From contig NZ_CP092332.1 in the NCBI RefSeq assembly GCF_029866485.1, forward strand, positions 2,108,001 through 2,172,000: a stretch of DNA of 64,000 bases. Direction: 5' to 3'. The translations under genes and the position numbers were made by a program. Of the stretch, positions 25,019-35,372 are shown one piece after another. The stretch comes from Flavobacterium keumense (GTDB lineage: Bacteria > Bacteroidota > Bacteroidia > Flavobacteriales > Flavobacteriaceae). Every line of letters begins with the position of its first letter. The stretch's first letter is position 1. Under the pieces are notes generated by a model. The model worked only from the letters and a program-made list of their open reading frames with translations, made no database searches and was not told where the DNA came from.

Positions 25019-26347
25019 TTATTCGTTTTTCCAGTTCAATCGGTCTTGTTGACTGTATTGCCATGGCGCACCATTGTTTTCAATATTAGTCATCATCGTA
25101 TTCAAAGACATTGGTGCCGCACTTTGTTCCATCACCAAATAACGTCGCATATCCATAATTATAGACAGCGGGCTAATATTTACAGGACATTCTTCAACAC
25201 AAGCATTACAAGAAGTACAAGCCCAAAGCTCTTCTGGACTAATGTAATCATTTAATAACGATTTATTATCGGGAACAAAAACACCTTTGTTAGCATCTAT
25301 ATTTTTTCCAACTTCTTCCAATCGATCTCTAGTATCCATCATAATTTTGCGAGGAGATAATTTTTTCCCCGTTTGATTAGCTGGACAAGAAGAGGTGCAA
25401 CGTCCACATTCTGTGCAGGTATAGGCATTTAGTAACTGAACCCAATTCAAATCTTGTACATCACTTGCTCCAAATTTAGCAGGAGTAGTTATTCCTTCTG
25501 GAGCTGCTGCAAAAGGATCTGCATTAGGATCTAACATCAACTTTACTTCATTGGTTACTGAAGCTAGGTTATCAAATTGCCCTTCAGGATTCAAATTAGC
25601 AAAATAAGTATTAGGAAAAGCCAATAGAATATGTAAGTGTTTTGAAAAATATAAGTAATTCATAAATGCCAAAATCCCAATTATGTGCAACCACCAAAAT
25701 AACTCTGAAAGTAACATTACCAATTCATTGGACATACCATTAAATAGTGGTTCTATAAATTGACTGATAGGAAAAAAACCTGCTTTACTGAAATGAGAAT
25801 AACCTCCTGGAATATTTTGCAAATGAAAATCAGAAGCATTCATCAATAAAAATAAGGTCATCAACACCAGTTCAAAATACAAAATATAGTTGGCATCTTT
25901 TTTAGGAGCACCATCCAAATCTGGGCTAACAAAACGTCTTAATTTGATGATGTTTCTTCTTGTCCAAAACACCAAAACAGCCACAATAACAAGAATGGCT
26001 AAGATTTCAAAGGAAGCTATTAATACATCATAAACGACACCTAAAGACGAGAAAATGCGATGCGTACCCAATAAACCGTCAATGATGATTTCAAGTAATT
26101 CAATATTAATAATGATAAATCCAATATAGACAATGATATGCAAAATACCCGCGATAGGACGCCTTACCATTTTGGATTGTCCCAAAGCAATCATAATCAT
26201 GTTTTTCCAACGTGCTTTTGGATTGTCTTTACGATTCACATCAATTCCTAAATTAATGTTTCTAATTATCTTTTTTACATTAGTAAAAAAATAACCAAAA
26301 CCCACACTTAGAACAATTGCAAATACTATATTATCTAAATAACTCAT
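25019..26347 (-). CDS. Membrane Fe-S protein with two 4Fe-4S sites
   Basis: A 442-residue protein whose first half has five or six membrane segments (for example IVFAIVLSVGFGYFF at the N-terminus and VLIASFEILAILVIVAVLVFW), resembling the NarI/HdrE cytochrome-b-like membrane module. The second half carries two ferredoxin clusters: CTECGRCTSSCP and CTSCNACVEECP, each CxxCxxCxxxCP. It therefore probably links the quinone pool to the CCG-domain protein encoded just downstream. It follows the MCE gene by 5 bases and is expected to be co-transcribed with it. The exact redox partner cannot be inferred from sequence. Confidence 0.9.
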   Translation of the reverse strand: MSYLDNIVFAIVLSVGFGYFFTNVKKIIRNINLGIDVNRKDNPKARWKNMIMIALGQSKMVRRPIAGILHIIVYIGFIIINIELLEIIIDGLLGTHRIFSSLGVVYDVLIASFEILAILVIVAVLVFWTRRNIIKLRRFVSPDLDGAPKKDANYILYFELVLMTLFLLMNASDFHLQNIPGGYSHFSKAGFFPISQFIEPLFNGMSNELVMLLSELFWWLHIIGILAFMNYLYFSKHLHILLAFPNTYFANLNPEGQFDNLASVTNEVKLMLDPNADPFAAAPEGITTPAKFGASDVQDLNWVQLLNAYTCTECGRCTSSCPANQTGKKLSPRKIMMDTRDRLEEVGKNIDANKGVFVPDNKSLLNDYISPEELWACTSCNACVEECPVNISPLSIIMDMRRYLVMEQSAAPMSLNTMMTNIENNGAPWQYSQQDRLNWKNE

Positions 26348-26352
26348 AAAGC

Positions 26353-27345
26353 CTAGTTTTTAACTTTAGAAACCGAAGTTTGATCAACTTTTACAGAAAC
26401 AGAATCTTGAACAGGTGAAATATATGGTTTATTTTTTTTTCCAAAAACAGACACATTAATATATCGTGTAGGATGTAATCGAAGATCTTGTAATAACAAT
26501 TCCATCTCTTTTGTAGTGGCTTTTAAATTATTGTATAACGCTTCATCTTTTAACAACTTGCCTACCGATCCCTTACCTGATTGTAAATCTGTCATCAAAC
26601 CATCTACTTTTGCCAGTGTTTTATTCAAACCTTCAACCGTGTTACCTAATCCTGCTTTATCTAAAGAGTTAGAAATTGCTACAAAATCAGCAGACACTTT
26701 CTTAAAGTTAGCAATGACCACTTTGAAATCGGATTTGTTCTCATTTAAAATAGCACTTGCATTTGTTGAAGTTGCATGAAGCTCTTCCATTGTTTTACTT
26801 AATTCAACTAATGATTTCTTTATATTTTCTTGAGATTTCTTATCCAAAACAGCATTAACTCCTGATAATAGTTTATCTGTATTGTCCAATATAGATTCTA
26901 ATTTTGTTTGTAAAGGAACTAATTTTTCTTGTACAGAAGCACTCAAACTTAATTTCACTCCACCTTTTAAATGCTGTCCATTAGTAGCCAAAGTTTTAGA
27001 AGTAAAATCAGGTTCAATAGCAATTTGTTTTCCTCCTATCAAACCAGGTTCGTACAATACTGCAGCACTTGTGGCCGAAATTGGAAAATCGCTTGTAATT
27101 TGCAACTCAACTATTAACTTTCCAGTGGTTTCTTCTATTTTAATGTCATTAACTTTTCCTATAGTCAAACCATTTAATGTAACAGGTGCTGACTTTGCCA
27201 ATCCTTCTACATTTTCATACTCGACATAAAATGTTTTATAATTTGCAAAAAGTTCTTTTCCTTTTAAAAAACTGTAACCCCAAATAAACAATAAAATGGA
27301 AGCGATTACAAGTACCGCGGTTTTAATTTCTCTTGATAGTTTCAA
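26353..27345 (-). CDS. MCE/MlaD-family lipid-transport protein
   Basis: A 330-residue protein with one N-terminal membrane helix (TAVLVIASILLFIWGYSFL, about 9-27), followed by an MCE domain (about 38-115; YVEYENVEGLAKSAPVTLNGLTIGKV is typical) and a long helical, coiled-coil-prone tail (about 130-290). MlaD-type proteins are periplasmic hexameric rings that move phospholipids between membranes. The ATPase and permease partners (MlaE, MlaF) are not in the window, so they must be elsewhere. The gene lies between the amidase and the Fe-S proteins on one strand. A possible minus-strand box TAATTTTG is at 27362-27369. Confidence 0.9.
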   Translation of the reverse strand: MKLSREIKTAVLVIASILLFIWGYSFLKGKELFANYKTFYVEYENVEGLAKSAPVTLNGLTIGKVNDIKIEETTGKLIVELQITSDFPISATSAAVLYEPGLIGGKQIAIEPDFTSKTLATNGQHLKGGVKLSLSASVQEKLVPLQTKLESILDNTDKLLSGVNAVLDKKSQENIKKSLVELSKTMEELHATSTNASAILNENKSDFKVVIANFKKVSADFVAISNSLDKAGLGNTVEGLNKTLAKVDGLMTDLQSGKGSVGKLLKDEALYNNLKATTKEMELLLQDLRLHPTRYINVSVFGKKNKPYISPVQDSVSVKVDQTSVSKVKN

Positions 27346-27390
27346 AATCTATTTTTTTTTGCAAAATTAATATAAAATAATTGACAATGG

Positions 27391-28572
27391 CTATAATTTC
27401 AATGCTTCCTGAATGCTTACTTTTTCACCATTTTTAAAAGCAACTAAAAAAGCAGAACCATATCCTTTGGTCTTTGCTGTTTTGAGTAACTCTTTAGCCT
27501 CTTCATAATTTGTTGTACTTCCATACATGTAGATGTATGACTTTTTGTTACTATCTATTGTTATAGGTTCTAGACCTTTAAAATTTTTAGGCTCTAGATC
27601 TACCTTTTTAGGACTAACACCTATTTGAACTTTGTATATGATTTCCGCGTTAGAAGTTTCTTTTTTGGGCTCTACTTTTTTGACTTCTGTTGCATTCACA
27701 GGAGTTGTTGAAACATTATTCTGACTTAAAGTATCTTTAACCACGGGTTTAGCCACGATTCGTCTTGATGGTTTTAGTTCTTTTATTTCCAATGGAGTAT
27801 CACCAAAAAATTCATTTCTATATCCAATTACAGCATTAGCTATTGCTTGCGCTAATTCCTCTTGACCTTCATCAGAATTTAATAAATCTCCCTCAATCGG
27901 ATTGGATATAAACCCCATCTCAATAAGTACTCTGGGCATATACGCTTTATGCAATACCATAAATCTTTCTTGTTTAACTCCCCCATGACGTAATTTTTTG
28001 CCTAATTTTCCAAACTGTTCTTCAATTTTACTTGCAAGTATAATACTATTATCTAAAAATTCTTCTTGCATTAATGTCAATCCTAAAAGAGACTCGGGCG
28101 AATTAGGATCAAATCCGTCGTATTTTTGTTTATAATCTTTTTCCTTTGTAATTACAGAGTTTTCCTTTTTCGCAACTTCTAGATTTGAAGCTAATTTACT
28201 CAAACCCATAACATAAGTCTCTGTACCATCAGCTGCTGTATTTTTATTAGCATTACAATGAATAGAAACAAAAATATCTGATTTTGCTCTATTGGCAATA
28301 TTAGCCCGTTCTATTAAGTCAATAAACACATCCGTTTCTCGAGTATAAACCACATCAATTTTTTTTGTTTTTTCGAGTATTTTCCCTACTTTCAAAACAA
28401 CTGCCAGGGCTATATTTTTTTCGATGCGTCCACTATAAACCGCTCCAAAATCATGTGCACCATGACCCGCATCTAAAGTAACTTTGAATTTTGTGTTTTG
28501 ACAATACGTTTCTAATGAAACCACTAGGAAAAAGAAAGGAATTAAAACTTTAATTTTAGTACTAAAAGACAT
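27391..28572 (-). CDS. N-acetylmuramoyl-L-alanine amidase (Amidase_3)
   Basis: A 393-residue exported zinc amidase that cuts stem peptides from peptidoglycan glycan chains. After a signal segment (residues 7-25), the catalytic domain shows LDAGHGAHDFGA (H37), E51 in GRIEKNIA, SIHCNAN (H105) and VLIEMGFISNPIE, all needed for zinc and catalysis. About 95 residues of Pro/Lys/Val linker are followed by a C-terminal segment (YKVQIGVSPKKVDL to the end) that looks like a divergent SPOR domain, usually binding denuded glycan at division sites. It starts the minus-strand run that continues through mlaD and the Fe-S genes, and is divergent from the lptD-like gene. Confidence 0.9.
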   Translation of the reverse strand: MSFSTKIKVLIPFFFLVVSLETYCQNTKFKVTLDAGHGAHDFGAVYSGRIEKNIALAVVLKVGKILEKTKKIDVVYTRETDVFIDLIERANIANRAKSDIFVSIHCNANKNTAADGTETYVMGLSKLASNLEVAKKENSVITKEKDYKQKYDGFDPNSPESLLGLTLMQEEFLDNSIILASKIEEQFGKLGKKLRHGGVKQERFMVLHKAYMPRVLIEMGFISNPIEGDLLNSDEGQEELAQAIANAVIGYRNEFFGDTPLEIKELKPSRRIVAKPVVKDTLSQNNVSTTPVNATEVKKVEPKKETSNAEIIYKVQIGVSPKKVDLEPKNFKGLEPITIDSNKKSYIYMYGSTTNYEEAKELLKTAKTKGYGSAFLVAFKNGEKVSIQEALKL

Positions 28573-28628
28573 ATATCTAGAATGTTAATTTTAAGCAACC
28601 GATTGTGGTTTTAAATTATTTATTTGAC

Positions 28629-28636
28629 TATTTTTG
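28629..28636 (+). promoter_or_regulatory. Promoter -7 box of the lptD-like gene
   Basis: TATTTTTG matches the -7 consensus exactly; a TTG sits at 28603-28605, 23 bases upstream, a longer spacer than usual. Transcription from here would begin just before the TTG codons proposed as starts. Confidence 0.5.
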
Positions 28637-28656
28637 CCGAAAAATAATATGTAAGT

Positions 28657-31383
28657 TTGACACATCAAGAAACAAACCATATTTTTACAAAAATAGCATT
28701 TAAACCTTTGCGTACAAACTTATTTAATATCGTTTTATTATCCTTTTTCCTAACAATTGGATCTGGTAATTTGTATTCTCAGGATATCAATAAAAAAGCT
28801 ACTTTAATTTCCCCTAAAAAGGCCCCTAAAAGCAGTCCTGAAACACTTGTAAAAAGTACCGAAAAACAATCTGACACCATAAAAAAAGACTCCCTAAAAT
28901 CTAAAAAAGCATTTTTAGAAGGTAAGGTAAAATACAAAGCGCAAAATTATACTAAAATAGATCAGAAGAAAAAGCATATTACATTGTATGATAAAGCTGA
29001 ATTGTACTATCAGGATGTAGAATTAAAATCCGGAATCATTCTTTTAGATTATGAAAAGAATGAGGTGTATGCTGGAAGAATAAAAGACTCTACAGGAAAA
29101 TACACTCAACTCCCCAATTTTAAACAAGGTGCTAATGTTGTAGAACCTGATTCTATTCGATTCAATTTTAAAACTAAAAAAGCCATTATTTGGAATTCAA
29201 GATCGGATCAAGGTGAATTCAAAATAAAAGCAGCTCTGACCAAAAAAGAAAATGATTCTGTTTATTTCTTAAAAGGAGCACGATTTACTACTTCCAAGGA
29301 TGTTGATAACCCCGAATATTATTTCCAAACAAATAAAGTAAAATTTGTTCCTGGAAAAAAAGTGGTAACTGGAGTTACTAATATGGTAATTGCAAATGTC
29401 CCAACTCCTATTGCTTTGCCTTTTGCTTTTTTCCCGATGTCAAAAGAAAAAAGTATCTCAGGGATACTTTTACCAAGTTATAACGACTCAAACACAAGGG
29501 GATTTTCTTTGCAAAACGGAGGGTATTATTTTGCTTTAAGCGACCATTATGATTTGACCCTGCTTGGAGATTATTATACTAACGGGAGTTATGGAATGCG
29601 GTTGGAATCAAACTATGCTAAGCGATATAATTATCGAGGAAATCTAAATATTCGATTAGAAAATTTAGTCACGAGCGAAAGGGGCTATCCAGACTATACA
29701 AAACAAAAGATCTATAATATACAGTGGTCACACTCTAGAGATAGTAAAGCCAATCCAAACTCAAGTTTTTCTGCTTCTGTTAACATGGGAAGTAGTAAAT
29801 ATTTTAAACGTTCGATTAATCAGCTTAATATTGGTTCTAATTTAAACAATACTCTTAGCTCTTCTGTATCATACAGTAAAACATTTAGCAGTTTGGGGCC
29901 ACAAGCACGACTTTCTTTAACAGCAACACATTCGCAAAATACACAAACAGAACAAATTGACATGACCTTGCCTACACTACAGTTTAGTGTAGATCGTATG
30001 TATCCTTTTGTCAAAAAAGATGGTATCAAAAAAGGTTTTTTCAAAAATATCAATTTACAATATGATTTAAGTGCTAGAAACAGTATTACTACTACTGACT
30101 CTTTATTTTTTAAACCTAAAATGTTTGAAAATGCCAAAGTTGGCTTGCAACACACCATTCCTTTGAGTACCAATTTCAAACTATTCAAATACTTTAGTGC
30201 CTCTTCATCATTGAATTACAAAGAAGTTTGGTACACCAAAACCATACAAAAGGAATATAACAATTCTTTAGGAAAAGTCGTTGATACTGAAATTAAAGGC
30301 TTTGATGCTTATAGAACGTATTCTTTTTCATCGAGTCTTGGAACAACAATTTATGGAACTTTTAATCTTGGATCAACTAAAAAAATTCAAGCCATTCGTC
30401 ATGTCATGAGACCTTCCATAAGTTATAGTTATACCCCAAGTTTTGCTAAATACTACGATACTTACGCCATGGATGGTAGCGGGACTATGTTAAAAGAATA
30501 TTCTCGATTTGAAGGAGGTATTTTTGGTGCCCCAGGAAATACCAACTCGAATATCCTTGGATTTGAGTTAAGCAATACCTTTGAAGCTAAAGTTACCGAT
30601 AGTGATAGTACAAAAACAGAACCTAAAAAAGTAATGCTCCTTAACAATCTTAACTTTTCAACAAGTTACGATGTGAATGCTGACGGAATAAAAACCTTAG
30701 CTTGGTCTCCTGTGCGCGTTAGTGGAGGTACACAATTTTTTGACAATAAAATGAATGTTAATTTCGGGGCTACTCTAGACCCTTATGCTATTGATAACTC
30801 TGGGAAAAGAATTAATATTTACAATATCAATAATGGAGGGAGTTTGTTTCGAATGACTAGTGCTAATATGACTTTAAATTACGCTCTTTCTAGCTCTGAC
30901 AAAACAAAATCGAAAAATGACAATACCCAAACGCAACGAAACGGAGGTCGTGAAGATGATTTGTTTGGAAGACCTAACCTAGGAAACCATCAGGTAAGTC
31001 AATTTGATGATACTGATGAAGAAGGAGAAGATACTATATCGGAATTTTTTCATTCAAAATTACCTTGGGACATGACTTTTGCCTATTCGTTAACTTACGG
31101 GAACAACAATAGAGAAAAGAAAATAATTGGTAATTCAATAATGATTTCTATCAATGCCGATTTAACTCCAAAATGGAAAACTGGAATCTCAACTGGATAT
31201 GATTTTGTCCAAAAAGGAGTTACCTATACCCAACTCCGTTTTGAACGAGATTTATTAAGCTGGAGAATGGATTTTAACTGGTCACCTTTTGGAACGTATG
31301 CCAACTGGGGGTTCTTTATTGGAATCAAGTCTGGAGTATTAAGTGATATCAAATGGGACAAACGAAGTACTATAATTAGATAA
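28657..31383 (+). CDS. LptD-like LPS-assembly outer-membrane protein
   Basis: A 908-residue protein with a hydrophobic export signal (NIVLLSFFLTIGSG, ending SQ), then an OstA/LptA-like beta-jellyroll region (about 85-260; YTKIDQKKKHITLYDKAELYY) and a long C-terminal barrel with alternating aromatic strands. It should form, with an LptE partner, the pore that inserts lipopolysaccharide in the outer leaflet. The frame has no ATG near its start: TTG at 28657, or TTG at 28708, which would give MRTNLFNIVLL and a tighter signal peptide. ATG at 28649 is in another register and meets TAA at once. ridA follows after 7 bases. Confidence 0.85.
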   Translation: MTHQETNHIFTKIAFKPLRTNLFNIVLLSFFLTIGSGNLYSQDINKKATLISPKKAPKSSPETLVKSTEKQSDTIKKDSLKSKKAFLEGKVKYKAQNYTKIDQKKKHITLYDKAELYYQDVELKSGIILLDYEKNEVYAGRIKDSTGKYTQLPNFKQGANVVEPDSIRFNFKTKKAIIWNSRSDQGEFKIKAALTKKENDSVYFLKGARFTTSKDVDNPEYYFQTNKVKFVPGKKVVTGVTNMVIANVPTPIALPFAFFPMSKEKSISGILLPSYNDSNTRGFSLQNGGYYFALSDHYDLTLLGDYYTNGSYGMRLESNYAKRYNYRGNLNIRLENLVTSERGYPDYTKQKIYNIQWSHSRDSKANPNSSFSASVNMGSSKYFKRSINQLNIGSNLNNTLSSSVSYSKTFSSLGPQARLSLTATHSQNTQTEQIDMTLPTLQFSVDRMYPFVKKDGIKKGFFKNINLQYDLSARNSITTTDSLFFKPKMFENAKVGLQHTIPLSTNFKLFKYFSASSSLNYKEVWYTKTIQKEYNNSLGKVVDTEIKGFDAYRTYSFSSSLGTTIYGTFNLGSTKKIQAIRHVMRPSISYSYTPSFAKYYDTYAMDGSGTMLKEYSRFEGGIFGAPGNTNSNILGFELSNTFEAKVTDSDSTKTEPKKVMLLNNLNFSTSYDVNADGIKTLAWSPVRVSGGTQFFDNKMNVNFGATLDPYAIDNSGKRINIYNINNGGSLFRMTSANMTLNYALSSSDKTKSKNDNTQTQRNGGREDDLFGRPNLGNHQVSQFDDTDEEGEDTISEFFHSKLPWDMTFAYSLTYGNNNREKKIIGNSIMISINADLTPKWKTGISTGYDFVQKGVTYTQLRFERDLLSWRMDFNWSPFGTYANWGFFIGIKSGVLSDIKWDKRSTIIR

Positions 31384-31390
31384 TTAATAT

Positions 31391-31771
31391 ATGAAGAAAA
31401 TAATTTTTACTGAAAAAGCACCCGCTCCAATTGGCCCTTACAACCAAGCCGTACTAACAGGAAACACCTTGTACACCTCAGGACAAATTGCTATTAATCC
31501 AGCAAATGGAGAATTAGTTCTCGACACTATCGAGATAGAAACCAAACAAGTAATGGAAAATATGAAAGCTGTTTTAGAAGCAGCAGGGATGACGTTTGAA
31601 AATGTAGTAAAGTCAACTATATTCATTTCAAACATGAATGATTTTGGCACAATAAATTCTATTTACGGAGCTTATTTTCACGAAAAAACCGCTCCAGCTC
31701 GTGAAACGGTTCAAGTGGCTTGTTTGCCAAAAAATGTAAATGTAGAAATCTCTATGATTGCAGTGCGATAG
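31391..31771 (+). CDS. ridA: RidA/YjgF-family enamine/imine deaminase
   Basis: A 126-residue cytoplasmic protein that hydrolyses reactive enamine and imine intermediates made by PLP enzymes. IGPYNQAVLTGNTLYTSGQIA at the N-terminus and the catalytic Arg region ARETVQVACLPKNVNVEISMIA near the end are the family signatures. The size is typical (about 125-130 residues, trimeric). It begins 7 bases after the lptD-like gene and is probably carried on the same RNA. Its last 20 bases overlap the end of the convergent mgsA. Confidence 0.93.
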   Translation: MKKIIFTEKAPAPIGPYNQAVLTGNTLYTSGQIAINPANGELVLDTIEIETKQVMENMKAVLEAAGMTFENVVKSTIFISNMNDFGTINSIYGAYFHEKTAPARETVQVACLPKNVNVEISMIAVR

Positions 31772-32126
31772 CGTTGAGTAATAATTGTGCCGTTGCCTCA
31801 TTAGTAGCCAATGGCACATTATGTACATCACAAACACGTATTAGCATATTAATATCCGCTTCGTGTGGATGACTTGACAAGGGGTCTTTGAAAAAGAAAA
31901 CCATTTGAGTTTTACCTTCTGCCACTCTACCAGCAATTTGCGCATCGCCTCCTAATGGTCCGGAAAGCATTCGCTTTACATCAAAACCTGCTTCTTCAGC
32001 CTTACCCCCAGTAGTTCCTGTGGCTATCAATTTGATTCTTTCTTGCTGCAAAATGGATTTATTTTTAATTAAGAAACGAACTAAATCATTTTTTTTCCCA
32101 TCGTGTGCAATTACAGCAATTTCCAT
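31752..32126 (-). CDS. mgsA: Methylglyoxal synthase
   Basis: MgsA turns dihydroxyacetone phosphate into methylglyoxal and phosphate, a bypass of lower glycolysis when sugar phosphates build up. The 124-residue protein has IAHDGKK at the N-terminus (HD 8-9), the phosphate-binding ATGTTG (35-40) and SGPLGGDAQIAG (55-66), where Asp61 is the likely catalytic base. It lies 8 bases downstream of the sugar-kinase gene and near gapA and pfkA, consistent with glycolytic control. Its stop codon lies within ridA on the other strand, with a 20-base tail-to-tail overlap. Confidence 0.94.
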   Translation of the reverse strand: MEIAVIAHDGKKNDLVRFLIKNKSILQQERIKLIATGTTGGKAEEAGFDVKRMLSGPLGGDAQIAGRVAEGKTQMVFFFKDPLSSHPHEADINMLIRVCDVHNVPLATNEATAQLLLNAIALQS

Positions 32127-32134
32127 ATACTTTT

Positions 32135-32986
32135 TTATTTGTTAGCAACGTGATAAGCTATCAATCCATCGATTGGTCTTCGCAATACATTTCCTAATTT
32201 AATCTGGTATTTTTCAAAAGTAGTTTCTAATTCATCTTTCAAATAAAACGCAATAGATCCCACAAAATGAACAGGTACTTCTTGATAATTATCGTATTGT
32301 CTGATATAATTTTTCACAAAAGATTTCATCCCTTTATAAATAATTTTTTTACAGAAAGGATCTTCTTTATGCTGAATTAAAAATTTAGCAAAGGTTGCTA
32401 AATAGGCATTGGGATTAGCTTCTTTATACAATTTACTTTTGATATAATCTGGAGACATATCGTATTCTTTTTCAAACTCCAATGCCAAATGTTGTGGCAT
32501 TTTATTGAAATAATATTTTCTAATCAATTCTTTACCAAAAACATTACCACTACAATCATCCATAACAATGTACCCCAAAGATTGTACTTTTTGATGTAAT
32601 TGTTTCCCGTCAAAATAACTACAGTTAGATCCTGTCCCTAAAATACTTACAATGGCACTCTCTCCTTTTGGAGTAGTTGCATATACTGCTGCATAGGTAT
32701 CTTCTTCAACTACCACAGTTGCATTGGAAAAATACGATTGAAAAACCTGTGTAAGAAAAGATTTCATTCTATCTGTTCCACAACCTGCTCCATAAAAGAA
32801 CAAATGAGTTGCATTGTTTTTATTTTGTAAAATATCAAAACGATCATTCAATCGTTCAACAACTTGTTCTTCATCAAGAATTTCAGGATTCAAACCTAAA
32901 GTTTGCGTAGTAAACAATACTTTGCCATTATCGTCTATCGCAATCCAATCAGCTTTAGTAGAACCACTATCAACTATTAATTTCAT
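32135..32986 (-). CDS. BadF/BadG-type ATPase, N-acetylglucosamine-kinase-like
   Basis: A 283-residue protein of the ASKHA (sugar kinase/Hsp70/actin) fold. MKLIVDSGSTKADWIAID is the phosphate-1 loop, ILGTGSNCSYF the phosphate-2 loop, and HFVGSIAFYLKDEL the adenosine-site region. This BadF/BadG subgroup in Bacteroidota is usually taken as N-acetylglucosamine kinase, feeding amino sugars released by enzymes such as the GH3 fusion into metabolism; the substrate is inferred. It is encoded upstream of mgsA on the same strand with an 8-base gap. Confidence 0.85.
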   Translation of the reverse strand: MKLIVDSGSTKADWIAIDDNGKVLFTTQTLGLNPEILDEEQVVERLNDRFDILQNKNNATHLFFYGAGCGTDRMKSFLTQVFQSYFSNATVVVEEDTYAAVYATTPKGESAIVSILGTGSNCSYFDGKQLHQKVQSLGYIVMDDCSGNVFGKELIRKYYFNKMPQHLALEFEKEYDMSPDYIKSKLYKEANPNAYLATFAKFLIQHKEDPFCKKIIYKGMKSFVKNYIRQYDNYQEVPVHFVGSIAFYLKDELETTFEKYQIKLGNVLRRPIDGLIAYHVANK

Positions 32987-33076
32987 TCTTTGTTTTTTTT
33001 TGGTTTTGTTTTGTGTTTTGGAAATCTTTGCTAAAACTATAAAATTAAAACTATTATATAGTTCAAAATAAGAAAT

Positions 33077-33108
33077 AAAAATCCCGTTACAAACAAATAA
33101 CGGGATTT
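33077..33108 (-). terminator. Terminator after gapA
   Basis: AAATCCCGTTA (33079-33089) and TAACGGGATTT (33098-33108) form an 11-pair stem. On the minus strand the stem is followed by ATTTTTATTTC, giving a T-rich tail that fits the end of gapA. Confidence 0.85.
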
Positions 33109-33126
33109 ATTATGAGTAGCTTTAAA

Positions 33127-34137
<1,011 letters not shown>

Positions 34138-34186
34138 TTAATTTTAGTTTATTTAGTGTTTTTAATTTAATTTTTAAAGACTACTT

Positions 34187-35176
34187 TTAGATTGATACAA
34201 TATCCGAAACACGCAACAATTCTCTGTCAATTTCTGAATGTCCTTTGATAGCTTGTTCTAAAGGAGTCAATGTAATCTTATCAGCAATAATACCAGCCAT
34301 CAAATTCGATTTACCTTCTAATAAAGACTCTACGGCTTTAACTCCTAATCTACTAGCTAATACTCTATCAAAACAAGATGGAGAACCTCCTCTTTGCATA
34401 TGTCCTAATACAGATACTCTAACATCATATTCAGGTAAATTGGATTCTACATAATCTTTCAATTCGAAAACGCTTTTCCCAATTTTATCTCCTTCTGCAA
34501 TTACCACAATACTTGATGATTTTCCTGTAGCTTTACTTTTCTTAAGCGAATCTAATAAACGATCTAATCCCATGTCTTCTTCAGGAATAAGAATTTCTTC
34601 GGCACCAGCTCCAATACCGGCATTTAAAGCAATATGTCCTGCATCACGCCCCATTACCTCAACTAAAAATAATCGGTTATGTGAACTGGCCGTATCACGA
34701 ATTTTATCAATTACTTCAACGACTGTATTTAAAGCAGTATCATATCCTAGTGTATGACTTGTACCAAAAATATCATTATCAATGGTACCTGGAATTCCAA
34801 TTACAGGAAAGTTGAACTCTGAATTAAATATCAAAGCTCCTGTAAAACTTCCATCTCCACCAATAACAACAAAGGCGTCAATCTCAGCTTTCACTAAATT
34901 ATCATAAGCCTTTTTTCTTCCTTCAGGAGTTTTAAATTCCATAGAACGAGCCGACTTTAAAATAGTACCGCCTTTATTGATAATGTTGTTTACTGTTCGA
35001 GGTCCCATCTCTTTGAAGTCTCCCTCAATCATTCCTTGATATCCTCTATAAATCCCTATACATCCAATATTATGAAATGCACAAGTTCTAACTACTGAAC
35101 GTATGGCGGCATTCATCCCAGGAGAATCTCCTCCAGATGTCAAAACACCTATTTTTCTTATCTTATTTGGCATCAT
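34187..35176 (-). CDS. pfkA: ATP-dependent 6-phosphofructokinase
   Basis: PfkA phosphorylates fructose 6-phosphate, the committed step of glycolysis. The 329-residue protein has GVLTSGGDSPGMNAAIR (ATP site), VIGGDGSFTGA, GIPGTIDNDI with the catalytic Asp, and MGRDAGHIALNAG. The GGDGS sequence (Gly rather than Asp after GD) is typical of ATP users rather than pyrophosphate users. It begins MMPNKIRKIGVL, with either Met possible. About 196 AT-rich bases without a gene separate it from the tamB stop; its promoter should lie there, but I see no clear consensus. Confidence 0.95.
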   Translation of the reverse strand: MMPNKIRKIGVLTSGGDSPGMNAAIRSVVRTCAFHNIGCIGIYRGYQGMIEGDFKEMGPRTVNNIINKGGTILKSARSMEFKTPEGRKKAYDNLVKAEIDAFVVIGGDGSFTGALIFNSEFNFPVIGIPGTIDNDIFGTSHTLGYDTALNTVVEVIDKIRDTASSHNRLFLVEVMGRDAGHIALNAGIGAGAEEILIPEEDMGLDRLLDSLKKSKATGKSSSIVVIAEGDKIGKSVFELKDYVESNLPEYDVRVSVLGHMQRGGSPSCFDRVLASRLGVKAVESLLEGKSNLMAGIIADKITLTPLEQAIKGHSEIDRELLRVSDIVSI

Positions 35177-35372
35177 TTTAGTTATTTGGCGTAAAATTAG
35201 TAAACGTGGTTTAGTTTCAAAGCGATGTTTTTAATAAATTAAAGGAACCTTCTTAAATTCAATCGTTTTCGTTGATAAGTTTTCGAAAAAGCGTCAAAAA
35301 TTAACTTTTTTAGAAAAAATACAGCTATTTATTTATTTTTTAATAATTTACAAAAGAATTATTCGTTTCCTA

